This document shows positions 36,668 to 46,500 of a stretch of 64,000 nt of DNA, piece after piece. The stretch's first letter is position 1; every line of letters starts with the position of its first letter. The stretch is from Eubacterium sp. (GTDB lineage: Bacteria > Bacillota > Clostridia > Oscillospirales > Acutalibacteraceae). Made by a program: the position numbers and the translations under genes. The notes beneath the pieces are model-generated. The model had not been told where the DNA came from, made no database searches, and saw nothing but the letters and a program-made list of their open reading frames with translations. The stretch covers positions 79,864-143,863 of the forward strand of contig JAFSTE010000018.1 of assembly GCA_017450645.1 (NCBI GenBank), given 5' to 3'.

Positions 36668-37929
36668 CACCGTTTTTTAAGATTGATAAAAGAATAGAGG
36701 ACGCGTCCGATAAAGCGCTGAGTATGTGCAAAGAGCAGTTCGATACTATCGGGGATATTGCCGAGTACAATCAGCTTAAGGTGCAAAAGGCGTTTATAGA
36801 TAACGGTATCAGCGAGACGCATTTTGTACCCTCTACGGGTTACGGCTACGGCGACAGAGGACGCGACACGCTCGACAAAGTGTGGGCGCAGGTGTTTTGT
36901 GCCGAGGACGCGCTCGTAAGGCATAATTTCGTATGCGGTACTCATACGCTTGCTACTGCGCTTTTCGGTGTGCTTCGCCCCGGAGATAATATGCTTTGTG
37001 TTACGGGTACGCCGTACGATACTATCCAAGGCGTTATCGGTATTAGCGGAAGCGGTATGGGCTCGCTTAAGGATTACGGTATTAACTACAGTGAGGTCGC
37101 ACTGAAGGACGAGCGCCCTGACCTTGAAGCTATTAAAAGCGCAGTAAATTCCGATACGACTATGGTTTATATTCAGCGCAGCAGAGGGTACGAGCTTCGT
37201 CCCTCGCTCAGCGTTGAGGATATAGAAGAAATTGTTAAATGCGTTAAGAAGCAGAATCCCGATGTAATAGTTATGGTTGATAACTGCTACGGCGAGTTTG
37301 TTCAAAAGCGCGAGCCTATCGAGGTCGGCGCGGACTTAATCGCGGGCTCTATGATTAAAAACGCAGGCGGCGGTATCGCTCGAACGGGTGGCTATATCGC
37401 AGGCAGGCGCGACCTTGTGGAAAAATGCGCTTATAGGCTTACTACACCGGGGCTCGGTAAAGAGGTCGGCGCAACTCTCGGTATGAACAGAGAGCTTTAT
37501 ATGGGGCTTTTCTACGCGCCTCATACGGTAAGCCAGGCGCTTAAAAGCGCGGTTTACATATCCGCACTGTTTTCCGTTTTCGGCTACGATGTTAAGCCGA
37601 AATATGATGAAAAGCGCGCTGATATCGTTCAGTCGCTCGGTCTTGAAAACGAGGAAAGCCTTGTCGCTTTTTGCCAGGGTATCCAAAGCGGAAGCCCTAT
37701 AGACAGCTTCCTTTTACCCGAGCCCTGGGATATGCCCGGTTACGACAGCAAGGTCGTTATGGCGGCGGGCGCGTTTACACTCGGCTCGTCTATCGAGCTT
37801 TCCGCCGACGCACCTATCAGAGAGCCGTTTTACGCCTGGATTCAGGGCGGTTTAAACTTTAATTCGGCAAAAATCTGTGCGCTTCTTGCCGCGCAGCAAA
37901 TGTTAGATAAAGGATTGTTAAAGGGTTAG
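36664..37929 (+). CDS. YnbB-like PLP-dependent enzyme (methionine gamma-lyase family)
   Basis: This 421-aa protein belongs to the YnbB / 'aluminium resistance protein' group within the cystathionine/methionine gamma-lyase-like fold-type I PLP enzymes. HNFVCGTHTLATALFGVLRPGDNML (about residues 86-110) and the PLP lysine in GSMIKNAGGGIARTGGYIAGR (about 225-245) are typical. The catalytic lysine sits in SMIKNAGGG. Reactions have not been firmly assigned for this group. An in-frame ATG at 36649 exists, but the ATG at 36664 overlaps the GNAT stop (ATGA) and gives the usual N-terminus. It precedes the DUF2461 gene by 1 nt. Confidence 0.85.
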   Translation: MTPFFKIDKRIEDASDKALSMCKEQFDTIGDIAEYNQLKVQKAFIDNGISETHFVPSTGYGYGDRGRDTLDKVWAQVFCAEDALVRHNFVCGTHTLATALFGVLRPGDNMLCVTGTPYDTIQGVIGISGSGMGSLKDYGINYSEVALKDERPDLEAIKSAVNSDTTMVYIQRSRGYELRPSLSVEDIEEIVKCVKKQNPDVIVMVDNCYGEFVQKREPIEVGADLIAGSMIKNAGGGIARTGGYIAGRRDLVEKCAYRLTTPGLGKEVGATLGMNRELYMGLFYAPHTVSQALKSAVYISALFSVFGYDVKPKYDEKRADIVQSLGLENEESLVAFCQGIQSGSPIDSFLLPEPWDMPGYDSKVVMAAGAFTLGSSIELSADAPIREPFYAWIQGGLNFNSAKICALLAAQQMLDKGLLKG

Positions 37930-37930
37930 T

Positions 37931-38641
37931 ATGGAATATAATTATAAGGGCATTACGCCCGAAGCTATAGAGCTTTTGTGCCTAAACAGGTTTAACGACT
38001 CTAAGCCGTTTTACGAGGAGCATAAAGAGGAGTTAAAGCAGGGGATAACCGTACCTATGCGCCAGATGGTGCTCGACTTATCCGATATTCTTTACGATAT
38101 AGACGATAAGATGTATCTTGACCCTGTGCGTGCCGTTTCGCGAATTCACAGGGATACGCGCGGTAACCGCTCTAAGATTAAGTACCGCGAGAATATGTGG
38201 ACTTTTTTCAGAAGATATAAAAAGGATTACCCTCAGGCTCCGTTTTATTATTTTGAGTTTTATCCGGACTCCTTCGGCTACGGCTTGGTTATCTGGACCT
38301 GGCGCGCTGCAAGTATGCAGGTTATGCACCGTATGATTTTAGAGCAGCCAAAGCGCTTTTTAAAAGCGGTAAAGGCTTGCGCCGACGCAGGCTTTTCGTT
38401 TGAGTGCAGGGATTTTTATAAAAAAGATAGATTTCCCGACGCTCCGAAGGAGCTTAAGCCGTTTCTTGCGGCTAAGAATTTTCAGTTTTGCTACACTTCA
38501 CCCGATTTAACGCGTCTTAATTCAACCGCGCTTATTGACGAGATGAAGCTCGCGTTTGACATAGCAAGACCGATGTACGACTTTATGATTGAAGCACACG
38601 AAATAATGATGAGAGAGGGCTTTATTAAACCCGAGGATTAA
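37931..38641 (+). CDS. DUF2461 (TIGR02453) family protein
   Basis: This 236-aa protein matches the DUF2461 family: LNRFNDSKPFYEEHKEELKQG near residues 18-38, RDTRGNRSKIKYRENMW, the conserved YYFEFYPDSFGYGLVIW (about 106-122), and FECRDFYKKDRFPDAPKELKPF. The family is widespread and uncharacterised; structures show a globular alpha/beta fold. No membrane segment or signal peptide is present. It lies 2 nt before addB and is part of the ligA-addA transcript by spacing. Function unknown. Confidence 0.88.
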   Translation: MEYNYKGITPEAIELLCLNRFNDSKPFYEEHKEELKQGITVPMRQMVLDLSDILYDIDDKMYLDPVRAVSRIHRDTRGNRSKIKYRENMWTFFRRYKKDYPQAPFYYFEFYPDSFGYGLVIWTWRAASMQVMHRMILEQPKRFLKAVKACADAGFSFECRDFYKKDRFPDAPKELKPFLAAKNFQFCYTSPDLTRLNSTALIDEMKLAFDIARPMYDFMIEAHEIMMREGFIKPED

Positions 38642-38643
38642 TT

Positions 38644-41600
38644 ATGCTACAGCTTATTTTAGGTAGAGCAGGCTACGGCAAAACAGAATATGTGTTCACT
38701 AAAATAAAAGAGCTTGTCGACAGCGGCAATAAGGATATAATCCTGCTTGTTCCCGAGCAGTTTTCCTATTCGTCCGAAAGACGTCTCTTGAGCGACTTAG
38801 GCGCTAACAGAGTTAATTCTGTCAGCTGCCTTTCTTTCTCGCGCCTTTCTAACGAAATCGCGTCAATCTACGGCGGAAACGAACTCCCGCTTCTCACTAA
38901 GGGCGCAAGGGCTGTAATGATGAAAAAAGCGCTGTTAACTGCGCAGGACGCCTTAAAGCTCTTTAACACAAATATCACCTCTAATTCGTTTATAAACAGC
39001 GTGCTTAAGATTTACGACGAAATGAAGTCCTGCCGTATTACCTCAGACGATTTGCGCGACGCCTGCGAGGATACACAAAGTGAGCTTCTTAAGCTTAAAC
39101 TCGGCGATATCGCGCTTATTATGGACGCCTACGACGCGCTTATCGAGGGCGAGTACTACGACAGCGAAAACGAGCTTACGCGCCTTTATCATAAGCTCAG
39201 TAACCTTGACTTTTTTAAGGGTAAGACCGTCTTTATCGACGGCTTTTCGGGCTTTGTTGCTCAGGAGTATAAGATTATTGAGGTTATGATTAAGCAGACT
39301 AAGGACTTATTTATAACCTTCTGCACCGACTCGTATAACAATAACGATAAATTCGATTTGTTTTCGTATGTTAACTCTAATATCCGTATTCTAAAAGGCG
39401 TTACTAACAAGGCGGGGGCGCAGATGGCGCAGCCCGTAATTCTTGACAGGAATTACAGATGTAATAATAACGAGCTGTTACATCTTGAAAAAAATGTCTT
39501 TTCTAACATCATTGATACATATTCAGAAAATGTAAATAACATATCTCTCTACAGCGCTAAGAATATTACCGACGAGTGCGATAATGTCGCGCTTAACATC
39601 TCTAAGCTGCTGAGAAATGGCTATCTTGCCTCGGATATTACTGTAATTTGCAGGGATTTAGAGAAGTACCTTAAGGAGCTCCAGTTCTCTTTTAAAAAGT
39701 TTAATATCCCGTATTATAACGACGAGAGGCAGGATATTTCGTCCCAGCCGCTTATAATGCTGGTTAATTTTATATTCAGAACGATTATCTATTCCTATAA
39801 AAGCGAGGATGTTTTCTCGCTGCTTAAAACCGGTCTTTGTCCGCTTTCCACCGAACAAATCAGCGCGCTCGAGAACTACGCTTTCGTTTGGAATATTAAC
39901 GGCTCGGACTGGAAGCGCGAGTTTACCGAAAGTCCTAAGGGCTTTACCGAAAAGCTCAGCGACTCCGATATTGAAAAGATTAAAGCGCTTAATGATAGCC
40001 GCAATTATGTTGTATCGGTTATCGAGAAGTTCAGAAGGCGCTGTAAGGACGCAACCTGCCTTGATATAAGTAAGGCTTTGTACTATGCGCTTATTGACTT
40101 TAAAGCTGACGAAAACCTTAAATCGTTAGCTGTTACGCTTGATAATAACGGTAAATCCGCCCTTGCTGACGAGCAGGGCAGAATCTGGGATATGCTTATG
40201 GAAATCCTTGATAAGCTCGCCGTTACCGGTAAGGACGAGCCGATTACGATTAAGGAGTACTATAAGCTATTTAACCTTATGATTTCTAACGAGGACTTGG
40301 GCTCTATTCCGTCGGGTCTTGATAATGTACAGGTAGGCTCAGCCGACAGAATCAGGTGCGATAATCCAAAGGTCGTATTCGTTGTCGGCGCTAACGAGGG
40401 CGAGTTCCCGCAGGCTGTCAGCTCCTCGGGACTTTTATCCGAAAACGACAGAGTCAGCCTTATTAATATGAATAAGGACTTTAAGCTCTATTCCTACGGC
40501 GAAACCCTTAATGCTCAGGAAAAATACTTTGCCTATATGGCGCTGTGCTCTGCAACCGAAAAGCTCTTTGTGTCCTACCGCGAAGGCGCTGCTCAGGGTG
40601 CGGAGTCGTCTATCGTTACTAATATTAAGAGTATATTCCCGAGCGTTCCTGCGCTGAGCTTCAATAACGAGCTTAGCGTTGACAGTATCGAAAGCAGGGA
40701 AAACGCCTTTGAGCTGCTCTCGACCTCATATACTGAGAATACTGAGTTTATCAGCTCGCTTAACGAGTATTTTAAAAACCAAAACGATTATAAATACCGT
40801 CTTGACGCGGTCGAAAGGCTCGTTAAAAACGAGGATGTTACCCTTAACGATAAGGCGCTTTCGACCGAGCTGTTTAAAAAGGATATGTACCTTTCTGCGT
40901 CGAGGATTGAGGACTATTTTAACTGCGCGTTCAGGTATTTTTGTAAATTCGGCCTTGGTGCAAGACCGCTTTTAAGAGCGCAGATGGACCCTATGCAGAC
41001 GGGTACCGTTATTCACTATGTCCTTGAGCAGATTATTAAGGAAAAGGGCAGCAGCGGACTTGCGAGTCTTAGCGAAGGTGAAATAGTTATCCTTGTGAAC
41101 TCCCATCTCGAAGAGTATCTTAAGTTTAAAATGGGCGACTCGGATAAGTTTACACCCCGCTTTAAGTATCAGTTTATGCGCCTTTCAAAGATGCTTGTGT
41201 CAGTCGTTTTGCGCCTTAAATGCGAGTTTGAGCAGTCCGATTTTGAAGCTAAAGCGTTTGAACTTAAAATCGGTGACGGCACCGACGGCGAGGAGGTTAA
41301 GTCGCATAAAATCGACCTTCCCGACGGCGGCAGCATTATGATAAAAGGCGCTGTCGACAGGGTGGATGTTTTTGATAAAAACGGCGAGCGCTATGTAAGA
41401 GTTGTGGACTATAAGTCGGGTAAAAAAGAGTTTTTACTCTCCGATGTTTTGTACGGTCTTAACCTGCAGATGTTTATATATCTGTTTACTCTTGCTGACA
41501 GCGACTCGGATTATAACGGTATTTCCTCGGGCGTGCTATATATGCACTCAGCGCGTAATGTTATCAGCCTTGACAGAAATAACGACCAAAGCGCCGCTAA

Positions 41601-41994
41601 AGCCGAGGAAAACAAGCAGTTTAAAATGAAGGGCCTTGTCTTAAACGACGCCGAGCATGAAATCGCAAAGCATATGGAACACGACTTAAACGGCGAATTT
41701 ATACCCGTAAAATACAGCGATAAAAACGGTGTTTTCGGCAATATCGTGTCGCTTGAGGAGCTCGGTATAATTTCTAAACAGATTGACTCGCTTATTGCAC
41801 AGATGGGTGTGTCGCTGCATAGCGGTAATATATCTCAAAATCCCGTTAACGGTAAAAATCACGACAAAACCTGCGATTTTTGCGACTATAAATCCGTTTG
41901 TAAAAACAGACGCGAGATTAATAAAAAAGAGCTTGAAACTCTCGATAATTCCCAGGCGCTTAGCATTATGAAAGGCGGTGATTTAAATGCCTGA
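38644..41994 (+). CDS. addB: ATP-dependent helicase/nuclease subunit B (AddB/RexB)
   Basis: AddB pairs with AddA to process double-strand breaks in Bacillota. The 1116-aa protein has a helicase-like Walker A at the start (GRAGYGKT, residues 7-14), a UvrD-like remainder without the other helicase motifs, and a RecB-type nuclease domain with the catalytic VVDYKSGKKE (about residues 919-928). Its [4Fe-4S] cluster ligands are present: Cys761 (NCAFRYFC) and the C-terminal Cys1077, Cys1080 and Cys1086 in CDFCDYKSVCKNRR. It overlaps addA by 8 nt and follows the DUF2461 gene. Confidence 0.96.
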   Translation: MLQLILGRAGYGKTEYVFTKIKELVDSGNKDIILLVPEQFSYSSERRLLSDLGANRVNSVSCLSFSRLSNEIASIYGGNELPLLTKGARAVMMKKALLTAQDALKLFNTNITSNSFINSVLKIYDEMKSCRITSDDLRDACEDTQSELLKLKLGDIALIMDAYDALIEGEYYDSENELTRLYHKLSNLDFFKGKTVFIDGFSGFVAQEYKIIEVMIKQTKDLFITFCTDSYNNNDKFDLFSYVNSNIRILKGVTNKAGAQMAQPVILDRNYRCNNNELLHLEKNVFSNIIDTYSENVNNISLYSAKNITDECDNVALNISKLLRNGYLASDITVICRDLEKYLKELQFSFKKFNIPYYNDERQDISSQPLIMLVNFIFRTIIYSYKSEDVFSLLKTGLCPLSTEQISALENYAFVWNINGSDWKREFTESPKGFTEKLSDSDIEKIKALNDSRNYVVSVIEKFRRRCKDATCLDISKALYYALIDFKADENLKSLAVTLDNNGKSALADEQGRIWDMLMEILDKLAVTGKDEPITIKEYYKLFNLMISNEDLGSIPSGLDNVQVGSADRIRCDNPKVVFVVGANEGEFPQAVSSSGLLSENDRVSLINMNKDFKLYSYGETLNAQEKYFAYMALCSATEKLFVSYREGAAQGAESSIVTNIKSIFPSVPALSFNNELSVDSIESRENAFELLSTSYTENTEFISSLNEYFKNQNDYKYRLDAVERLVKNEDVTLNDKALSTELFKKDMYLSASRIEDYFNCAFRYFCKFGLGARPLLRAQMDPMQTGTVIHYVLEQIIKEKGSSGLASLSEGEIVILVNSHLEEYLKFKMGDSDKFTPRFKYQFMRLSKMLVSVVLRLKCEFEQSDFEAKAFELKIGDGTDGEEVKSHKIDLPDGGSIMIKGAVDRVDVFDKNGERYVRVVDYKSGKKEFLLSDVLYGLNLQMFIYLFTLADSDSDYNGISSGVLYMHSARNVISLDRNNDQSAAKAEENKQFKMKGLVLNDAEHEIAKHMEHDLNGEFIPVKYSDKNGVFGNIVSLEELGIISKQIDSLIAQMGVSLHSGNISQNPVNGKNHDKTCDFCDYKSVCKNRREINKKELETLDNSQALSIMKGGDLNA

Positions 41995-44900
41995 ATGGAC
42001 GCCTTCCCAGCAAAACGCCATTGACGCGCGAAATTCTAACATACTTGTTTCGGCTGCGGCTGGTTCGGGCAAAACCGCCGTACTTACCGAGCGCGTGGTT
42101 AATATGATTACGGATGAGGCAAATCCGGTTGATTTGGACAGCCTTCTTATCGTAACCTTTACTAATGCCGCCGCTGCGGAAATGAGAATGCGTATTTCAA
42201 AAGCGCTTAACGCCCGCGTCATTAAAGAGCCGAATAATACTAATATTTTGCGCCAGATTTCGCTGCTTCCTTCTGCAAAGATATGCACTATCGACTCATT
42301 TTGCATTAATCTTGTACGCGAAAACTTCTTTAAGCTCGATATTTCGCAGGACTTTAAAATCCTTGATAATGCACAGCAGCTTCTCCTTGAGGACAATGCT
42401 GCAAACGAGCTAATAGAAAAGCATTACGAAACCGAGAACGACGAGTTTAAAAAGGTCGTTGAGCTTTTGTGCTCTATGAAAAACGACAGCGACCTTGTTG
42501 AAACGATAAAGCGTATAGCGTCATATGTATCGGTTCAGCCGTTTGTTAATAAATGGCTTGATATGTGCTGCGAGGAGTATAATCCCGCTGTACCTCTCGA
42601 AGAGAGCGGCAGCGTAAAGTATGTTGTAAGCGAGGTCGGGTCCTGCCTTGACGAAGCGTTCGGGCTTATTGATAAGGCTAAGGAGCTTCTTGACGAGGGC
42701 GACGAGCTTTACACTAAATACTTTGAAATGTTAGAGAGCGACAGGCTTGCATTTGAAAGCATAAAATCTAATCTTACTCTCGACTGGGATTCGCTTATGA
42801 ACGCTGCACTTAATGTGTCGTTTATGCGTATGCCGAGTAAAAGGGGATATACAAGCCCTGCAAAAGGCGTTATTACTTCTATCCGTGACTCGTATAAGGA
42901 TATTCTAAAAAGCGATATTAAGCCGCTCTTTATAGCATATTCCGACGACATTAAAAGCGATAACGAGTACCTTTATCCTATTATTAAAACGCTCTGCTCG
43001 CTTGTGGCAGAGTTTAACGAAAACCTGCTTGAAAAAAAGCGGGAGCTTAACGCCTATTCCTTTGCGGATATCGAGCGCTTTGCTATGGAGTTGCTGTTTT
43101 ATCTTGACGATAACTGTACCGTCTGCCGTACTGATTTGGCAAGCGAGCTTTCTGAGAGCTTTTATGAGATTTTAGTTGACGAGTATCAGGATACTAACGC
43201 TGCTCAGGACACACTCTTTGAGATGCTCTCAAACGGCAGAAACCGCTTTATGGTGGGCGATGTTAAGCAAAGCATTTACCGCTTCCGCCTTGCTATGCCC
43301 GACATTTTCAACGCTAAAAAAGAGCAGTTCGAGTACTACAGTGCTGACTCCGACAGCGCCGACAAAAAGATAATACTTGATAAAAACTTCCGCTCGAGAA
43401 AGGGTATTTGTGACTTTACTAACTTTATCTTTTCTAATCTTATGAGCAGGAAAATCGGCGAGCTTGACTACACGCCCGAGGATTACCTTAATAACGGGGC
43501 AGTGTTTGAAAACAGCGATATCCCTTCCGCTCAGATTAATATACTCGAAGCGCCCGAGGAGATGGACGCCGACGAGTACGAAGCGCGTCAGGCGGCGCAA
43601 CTCATTTTACATAAAATTCGCAGCGGCGAAACAGTGCGCGACGGCGACAGCTATCGTAAGATTAAGTTTTCGGACTTCGCAGTGCTTTTCCGCTCGCCTA
43701 AAAGGGTTATGCCCGTTTTTGCTAAGGTATTCGGCGAGTACGGTATCCCGACTGTATCTAATAACAGAATTAACCTCTTTGATAATAACGAGGTTTCTAT
43801 CCTTATGTCGCTGCTCAGAACGGTTGACAACCCGTCAAGAGATGTCGAGCTGCTAGCAACGCTTATGTCCGTATTTTACGGCTATTCAGCTGACGATATC
43901 GCAAGAGCCAGGGTAAACTCTAAAGGCGGTAATCTCTATTCAGCTATTTCTAAGGACGAGAGCTTTAAGAGATTTTTGGCGGATATAGAGCTTTACAGAC
44001 AGTACGCTTCTTCAATGAGCGTCGAGAGCTTTTTGCGCCAGATTATCAGCGACACCTCGTACTTGTCCGTAATTTCCGCTATGGGCGACGGCGAGCAAAG
44101 GCGACAGAATGTTATGAAGCTTCTGTCCCTTGCCTCTAATTTTGATAAGGGTGAAAATGTCGGACTTACAGCCTTTATCCGCTTTGTTGATAATATTATC
44201 GAAAGAGGAGTTGAGGTCGACAGCGCCGAGCTTTCGGGAAGCGGCGCTATGGGCGTTTCGCTTATGTCGGTGCATCAGTCAAAGGGACTTGAATTTCCCG
44301 TTTGTATCTTTGCAGGTACTGCACATAAGTATAATACCGAGGATTTGCGTCAGCTTGTTCTGATTAACAACCACAGCGGTATCGGACTGAAGGTAAATAA
44401 CGAAAACGGACTCTACAGATACAATTCGCTTCAGTATTCGTGTATAAAGAACATAAACGCCTGCGCTTCTCAAAGCGAGAACCTTCGCGTGCTTTATGTT
44501 GCGATAACCCGTGCTAAAGAGCAGTTTATAATCTTTTCTACCTTTAAGAACAAAGAGTCGGTTATTAACCGCCTTTCCTCTAAGCTGCTTGGCGGCAAGG
44601 TATTACCGAGTACTGTTAAGCATATCCAAAACGACGCCGAAATGCTTCTTTTGTGCGCTCTTATGCATAAAGACGCTAAGGAGTTACGCACCTTTTCGGG
44701 CGAAACCCTGCCGCTTGATACGCGCTTTGATTTTAAGCTCGATATTAATTTCGGCGAGGTGCTTGAAGAGGGTAACAGTCTTAGCGAGGATGTAATCCCG
44801 CCTAATGACCAGCTTGTTGCCGAGATAGAGGATAAGCTCAGCTTTTCGTACTTCAGGCGAGAGCTTTCGGGCTTTTCGTCTAAGCGAAACGCGTCGGAGC

Positions 44901-45469
44901 TTGACGAGCGCGACAGCGGCTTTAAGTTCTTTGCAAAGACTAAGCCTGCCTTCCTCGATAAAACGGGTATGTCGAGCGCTCAGCGCGGAAGCGCTATGCA
45001 CGCGTTTATGCAGTACGCTGACTTTAGCAGCGCCTGCGCCGATATTACTGCGGAAGCAAGGCGTCTCAATGACTGTAGTTTTATTACAGCAGAACAGCTT
45101 GAAGCGCTTAATACCGATAAGCTTAAGGCTTTCTTTAACAGCGATATTGCAAGGCGGATTATGAACAGCGATAATGTCTACCGCGAGTTTAAGGTGTCCG
45201 CTTTTGTGCCGGTAAGTGAGTTTGAAAATACCGAATTTGACGACGAAATACTCGTTCAGGGTATTGCGGACTGCGTGTTCGAGGAGGACGGCGAGTTAGT
45301 CCTCGTCGACTATAAGACGGATTATGTAAAGAGCGAGGACGAGCTTTTGTCACTCTATAAAAAGCAGCTTGCGTTTTATAGATACGCTATCGAAAAAACG
45401 CTTAATAAGCCGGTAAAAGAGTCGCTTTTGTACTCGTTTAAGCTGTCAAAAGAGTGTCTTTACAAATAA
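41987..45469 (+). CDS. addA: ATP-dependent helicase/nuclease subunit A (AddA/RexA)
   Basis: AddA is the helicase motor of the AddAB complex and one of its two nucleases. The 1160-aa protein has the UvrD-type helicase motifs: Walker A AAAGSGKTAVLTERVV (23-38), motif II LVDEYQDTN (about residues 394-402), VSLMSVHQSKGLEFPVC (about 754-770) and RVLYVAITRA. The C-terminal nuclease motif LVDYKTDYV lies near residue 1106. It overlaps addB by 8 nt. No terminator follows; the rpmE promoter begins 14 nt after its stop codon. Confidence 0.97.
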   Translation: MPEWTPSQQNAIDARNSNILVSAAAGSGKTAVLTERVVNMITDEANPVDLDSLLIVTFTNAAAAEMRMRISKALNARVIKEPNNTNILRQISLLPSAKICTIDSFCINLVRENFFKLDISQDFKILDNAQQLLLEDNAANELIEKHYETENDEFKKVVELLCSMKNDSDLVETIKRIASYVSVQPFVNKWLDMCCEEYNPAVPLEESGSVKYVVSEVGSCLDEAFGLIDKAKELLDEGDELYTKYFEMLESDRLAFESIKSNLTLDWDSLMNAALNVSFMRMPSKRGYTSPAKGVITSIRDSYKDILKSDIKPLFIAYSDDIKSDNEYLYPIIKTLCSLVAEFNENLLEKKRELNAYSFADIERFAMELLFYLDDNCTVCRTDLASELSESFYEILVDEYQDTNAAQDTLFEMLSNGRNRFMVGDVKQSIYRFRLAMPDIFNAKKEQFEYYSADSDSADKKIILDKNFRSRKGICDFTNFIFSNLMSRKIGELDYTPEDYLNNGAVFENSDIPSAQINILEAPEEMDADEYEARQAAQLILHKIRSGETVRDGDSYRKIKFSDFAVLFRSPKRVMPVFAKVFGEYGIPTVSNNRINLFDNNEVSILMSLLRTVDNPSRDVELLATLMSVFYGYSADDIARARVNSKGGNLYSAISKDESFKRFLADIELYRQYASSMSVESFLRQIISDTSYLSVISAMGDGEQRRQNVMKLLSLASNFDKGENVGLTAFIRFVDNIIERGVEVDSAELSGSGAMGVSLMSVHQSKGLEFPVCIFAGTAHKYNTEDLRQLVLINNHSGIGLKVNNENGLYRYNSLQYSCIKNINACASQSENLRVLYVAITRAKEQFIIFSTFKNKESVINRLSSKLLGGKVLPSTVKHIQNDAEMLLLCALMHKDAKELRTFSGETLPLDTRFDFKLDINFGEVLEEGNSLSEDVIPPNDQLVAEIEDKLSFSYFRRELSGFSSKRNASELDERDSGFKFFAKTKPAFLDKTGMSSAQRGSAMHAFMQYADFSSACADITAEARRLNDCSFITAEQLEALNTDKLKAFFNSDIARRIMNSDNVYREFKVSAFVPVSEFENTEFDDEILVQGIADCVFEEDGELVLVDYKTDYVKSEDELLSLYKKQLAFYRYAIEKTLNKPVKESLLYSFKLSKECLYK

Positions 45470-45482
45470 TTTAAAAAAAGGC

Positions 45483-45511
45483 TTGCATTTTTAATATCCT
45501 TTTGTTATAAT
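45483..45511 (+). promoter_or_regulatory. Sigma-A promoter for rpmE
   Basis: TTGCAT (45483-45488), 17 nt, perfect TATAAT (45506-45511). Transcription would begin near 45518, giving a leader of about 73 nt before rpmE. Confidence 0.78.
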
Positions 45512-45553
45512 GTTTAGGCATTAGCGATTTATTTTATTATGCATTTATAGCTG

Positions 45554-45569
45554 ATTTGTTATAACAAAT
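45554..45569 (+). repeat. Perfect palindrome in the rpmE leader
   Basis: ATTTGTTATAACAAAT is a perfect 16-bp palindrome between the rpmE promoter and its Shine-Dalgarno, about 36-52 nt after the predicted transcript start. It could be an operator for a dimeric repressor or the stem of an RNA leader such as those through which L31 regulates its own gene in Clostridia. Neither is shown here. Confidence 0.5.
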
Positions 45570-45590
45570 TGTCTAAGCGAGGTGAAAGCA

Positions 45591-45794
45591 ATGAAAGAGG
45601 GAATTCATCCTAACTACGAAACTTGCACAGTAAGATGTGCTTGCGGTGCTACTTACGAAACAAAGAGCACAAAAGGCGATATGAGAGTTGATATTTGTTC
45701 AAAATGCCATCCTTTCTTCACAGGTAAGCAGAAGCTTGTTGATACCGGTGGACGCGTTGACAGATTCAATAAGAGATTCGCTAAGAAGGCATAA
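45591..45794 (+). CDS. rpmE: 50S ribosomal protein L31, zinc-binding type
   Basis: This 67-aa protein of the large ribosomal subunit carries the zinc ligands Cys16, Cys18, Cys36 and Cys39 in the CxC...CxxC pattern, as in B. subtilis RpmE. In that species L31 is released from ribosomes under zinc starvation and replaced by a Cys-free paralogue. The sequence is otherwise canonical ([30 protein letters not shown]). A GTG at 45582 is in frame, but GAGGTGA selects the ATG at 45591. It has its own promoter and terminator and is a single-gene unit. Confidence 0.96.
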   Translation: MKEGIHPNYETCTVRCACGATYETKSTKGDMRVDICSKCHPFFTGKQKLVDTGGRVDRFNKRFAKKA

Positions 45795-45815
45795 CTTTAG
45801 TCTTATAAAAATGAT

Positions 45816-45847
45816 GGCAACAGTCTATTCTGTTGCCTTGTTTTTTT
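45816..45847 (+). terminator. Intrinsic terminator after rpmE
   Basis: GGCAACAG (45816-45823) pairs with CTGTTGCC (45830-45837) around a 6-nt loop and is followed by TTGTTTTTTT. It lies 21 nt after the rpmE stop and just before the YigZ-family gene. Confidence 0.88.
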
Positions 45848-45856
45848 GGTGATATT

Positions 45857-46477
45857 ATGCAGGAATATAAAACTGTTGAAAAAGCGGCTGACGATTATTT
45901 TATCGAAAAGAAGTCCCGTTTTATCGGCTATGTAAAGCCCGTTAAAACTCAGGACGAAGCCGTCAGCTTTATTAACGAAATTAAATCTAAGCACTGGGAC
46001 GCTACACACAATGTGTATGCGTATGTGTTGCGCGACAATAACATACAGCGCTATTCCGACGACGGCGAGCCCGGCGGTACTGCGGGTATGCCCGTACTCG
46101 ATGTTATTCTTAAGGAAAATGTCGTTGATGTATGCGTTGTTGCCACGAGGTATTTCGGCGGAACGCTTCTCGGTGCGGGCGGTCTTGTCAGAGCGTATTC
46201 CCATACTTCCAAGATAGCGCTTGAAGCGGGTAATATTATTACCATGGCTGAGTGCTCGGTGCTTGAAACTACTGTTGATTACAGCTTTTACGATAAGCTG
46301 AATAATCTTTTAACCTCGTTTGGCGCTAATATTATTAACACCGAGTATGCGGATTTGGTTAAGGTTACGCTGTCGGTTAAAGCGGATAAAGAAAACGAGC
46401 TAAAGAATAAGCTCACTGATTTAAGTAACGGTAAATACTCGCTTACTTTTATAACTTCAAAATTTGACAAAATATAA
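45857..46477 (+). CDS. YigZ / IMPACT family protein
   Basis: This 206-aa protein belongs to the YigZ/YvyE (UPF0029, IMPACT) family. The defining segment DDGEPGGTAGMPVLDVI (about residues 65-81) is present, followed by VDVCVVATRYFGGTLLGAGGLVRAYS. The N-terminal domain resembles the IMPACT protein of eukaryotes, linked there to translational control; the C-terminal half is a DUF1949 ferredoxin-like domain. In bacteria its role is unresolved. The ATG at 45857 follows GGTGAT. It lies downstream of the rpmE terminator and may depend on read-through, since no clear promoter is visible. Confidence 0.9.
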   Translation: MQEYKTVEKAADDYFIEKKSRFIGYVKPVKTQDEAVSFINEIKSKHWDATHNVYAYVLRDNNIQRYSDDGEPGGTAGMPVLDVILKENVVDVCVVATRYFGGTLLGAGGLVRAYSHTSKIALEAGNIITMAECSVLETTVDYSFYDKLNNLLTSFGANIINTEYADLVKVTLSVKADKENELKNKLTDLSNGKYSLTFITSKFDKI

Positions 46478-46500
46478 GGGAGGCATATGCCTCCCCTTTT
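46478..46500. terminator. Palindromic terminator between convergent genes
   Basis: GGGAGGCATATGCCTCCC (46478-46495) is a perfect palindrome with CTTTT following on the plus strand. The minus strand runs into TTATATT. It separates the YigZ-family gene from the convergent prolyl-tRNA editing-like gene and probably serves mainly the plus strand. Confidence 0.72.

Noticed and set aside
36658-37305. 215-codon open frame opposite the YnbB-like gene
   Set aside because: Same reason: shadow of a conserved PLP-enzyme gene.
38644-45469. AddAB as part of a phage-defence or mobile unit
   Set aside because: The genes are standard repair genes with normal codon use, embedded in a housekeeping run.
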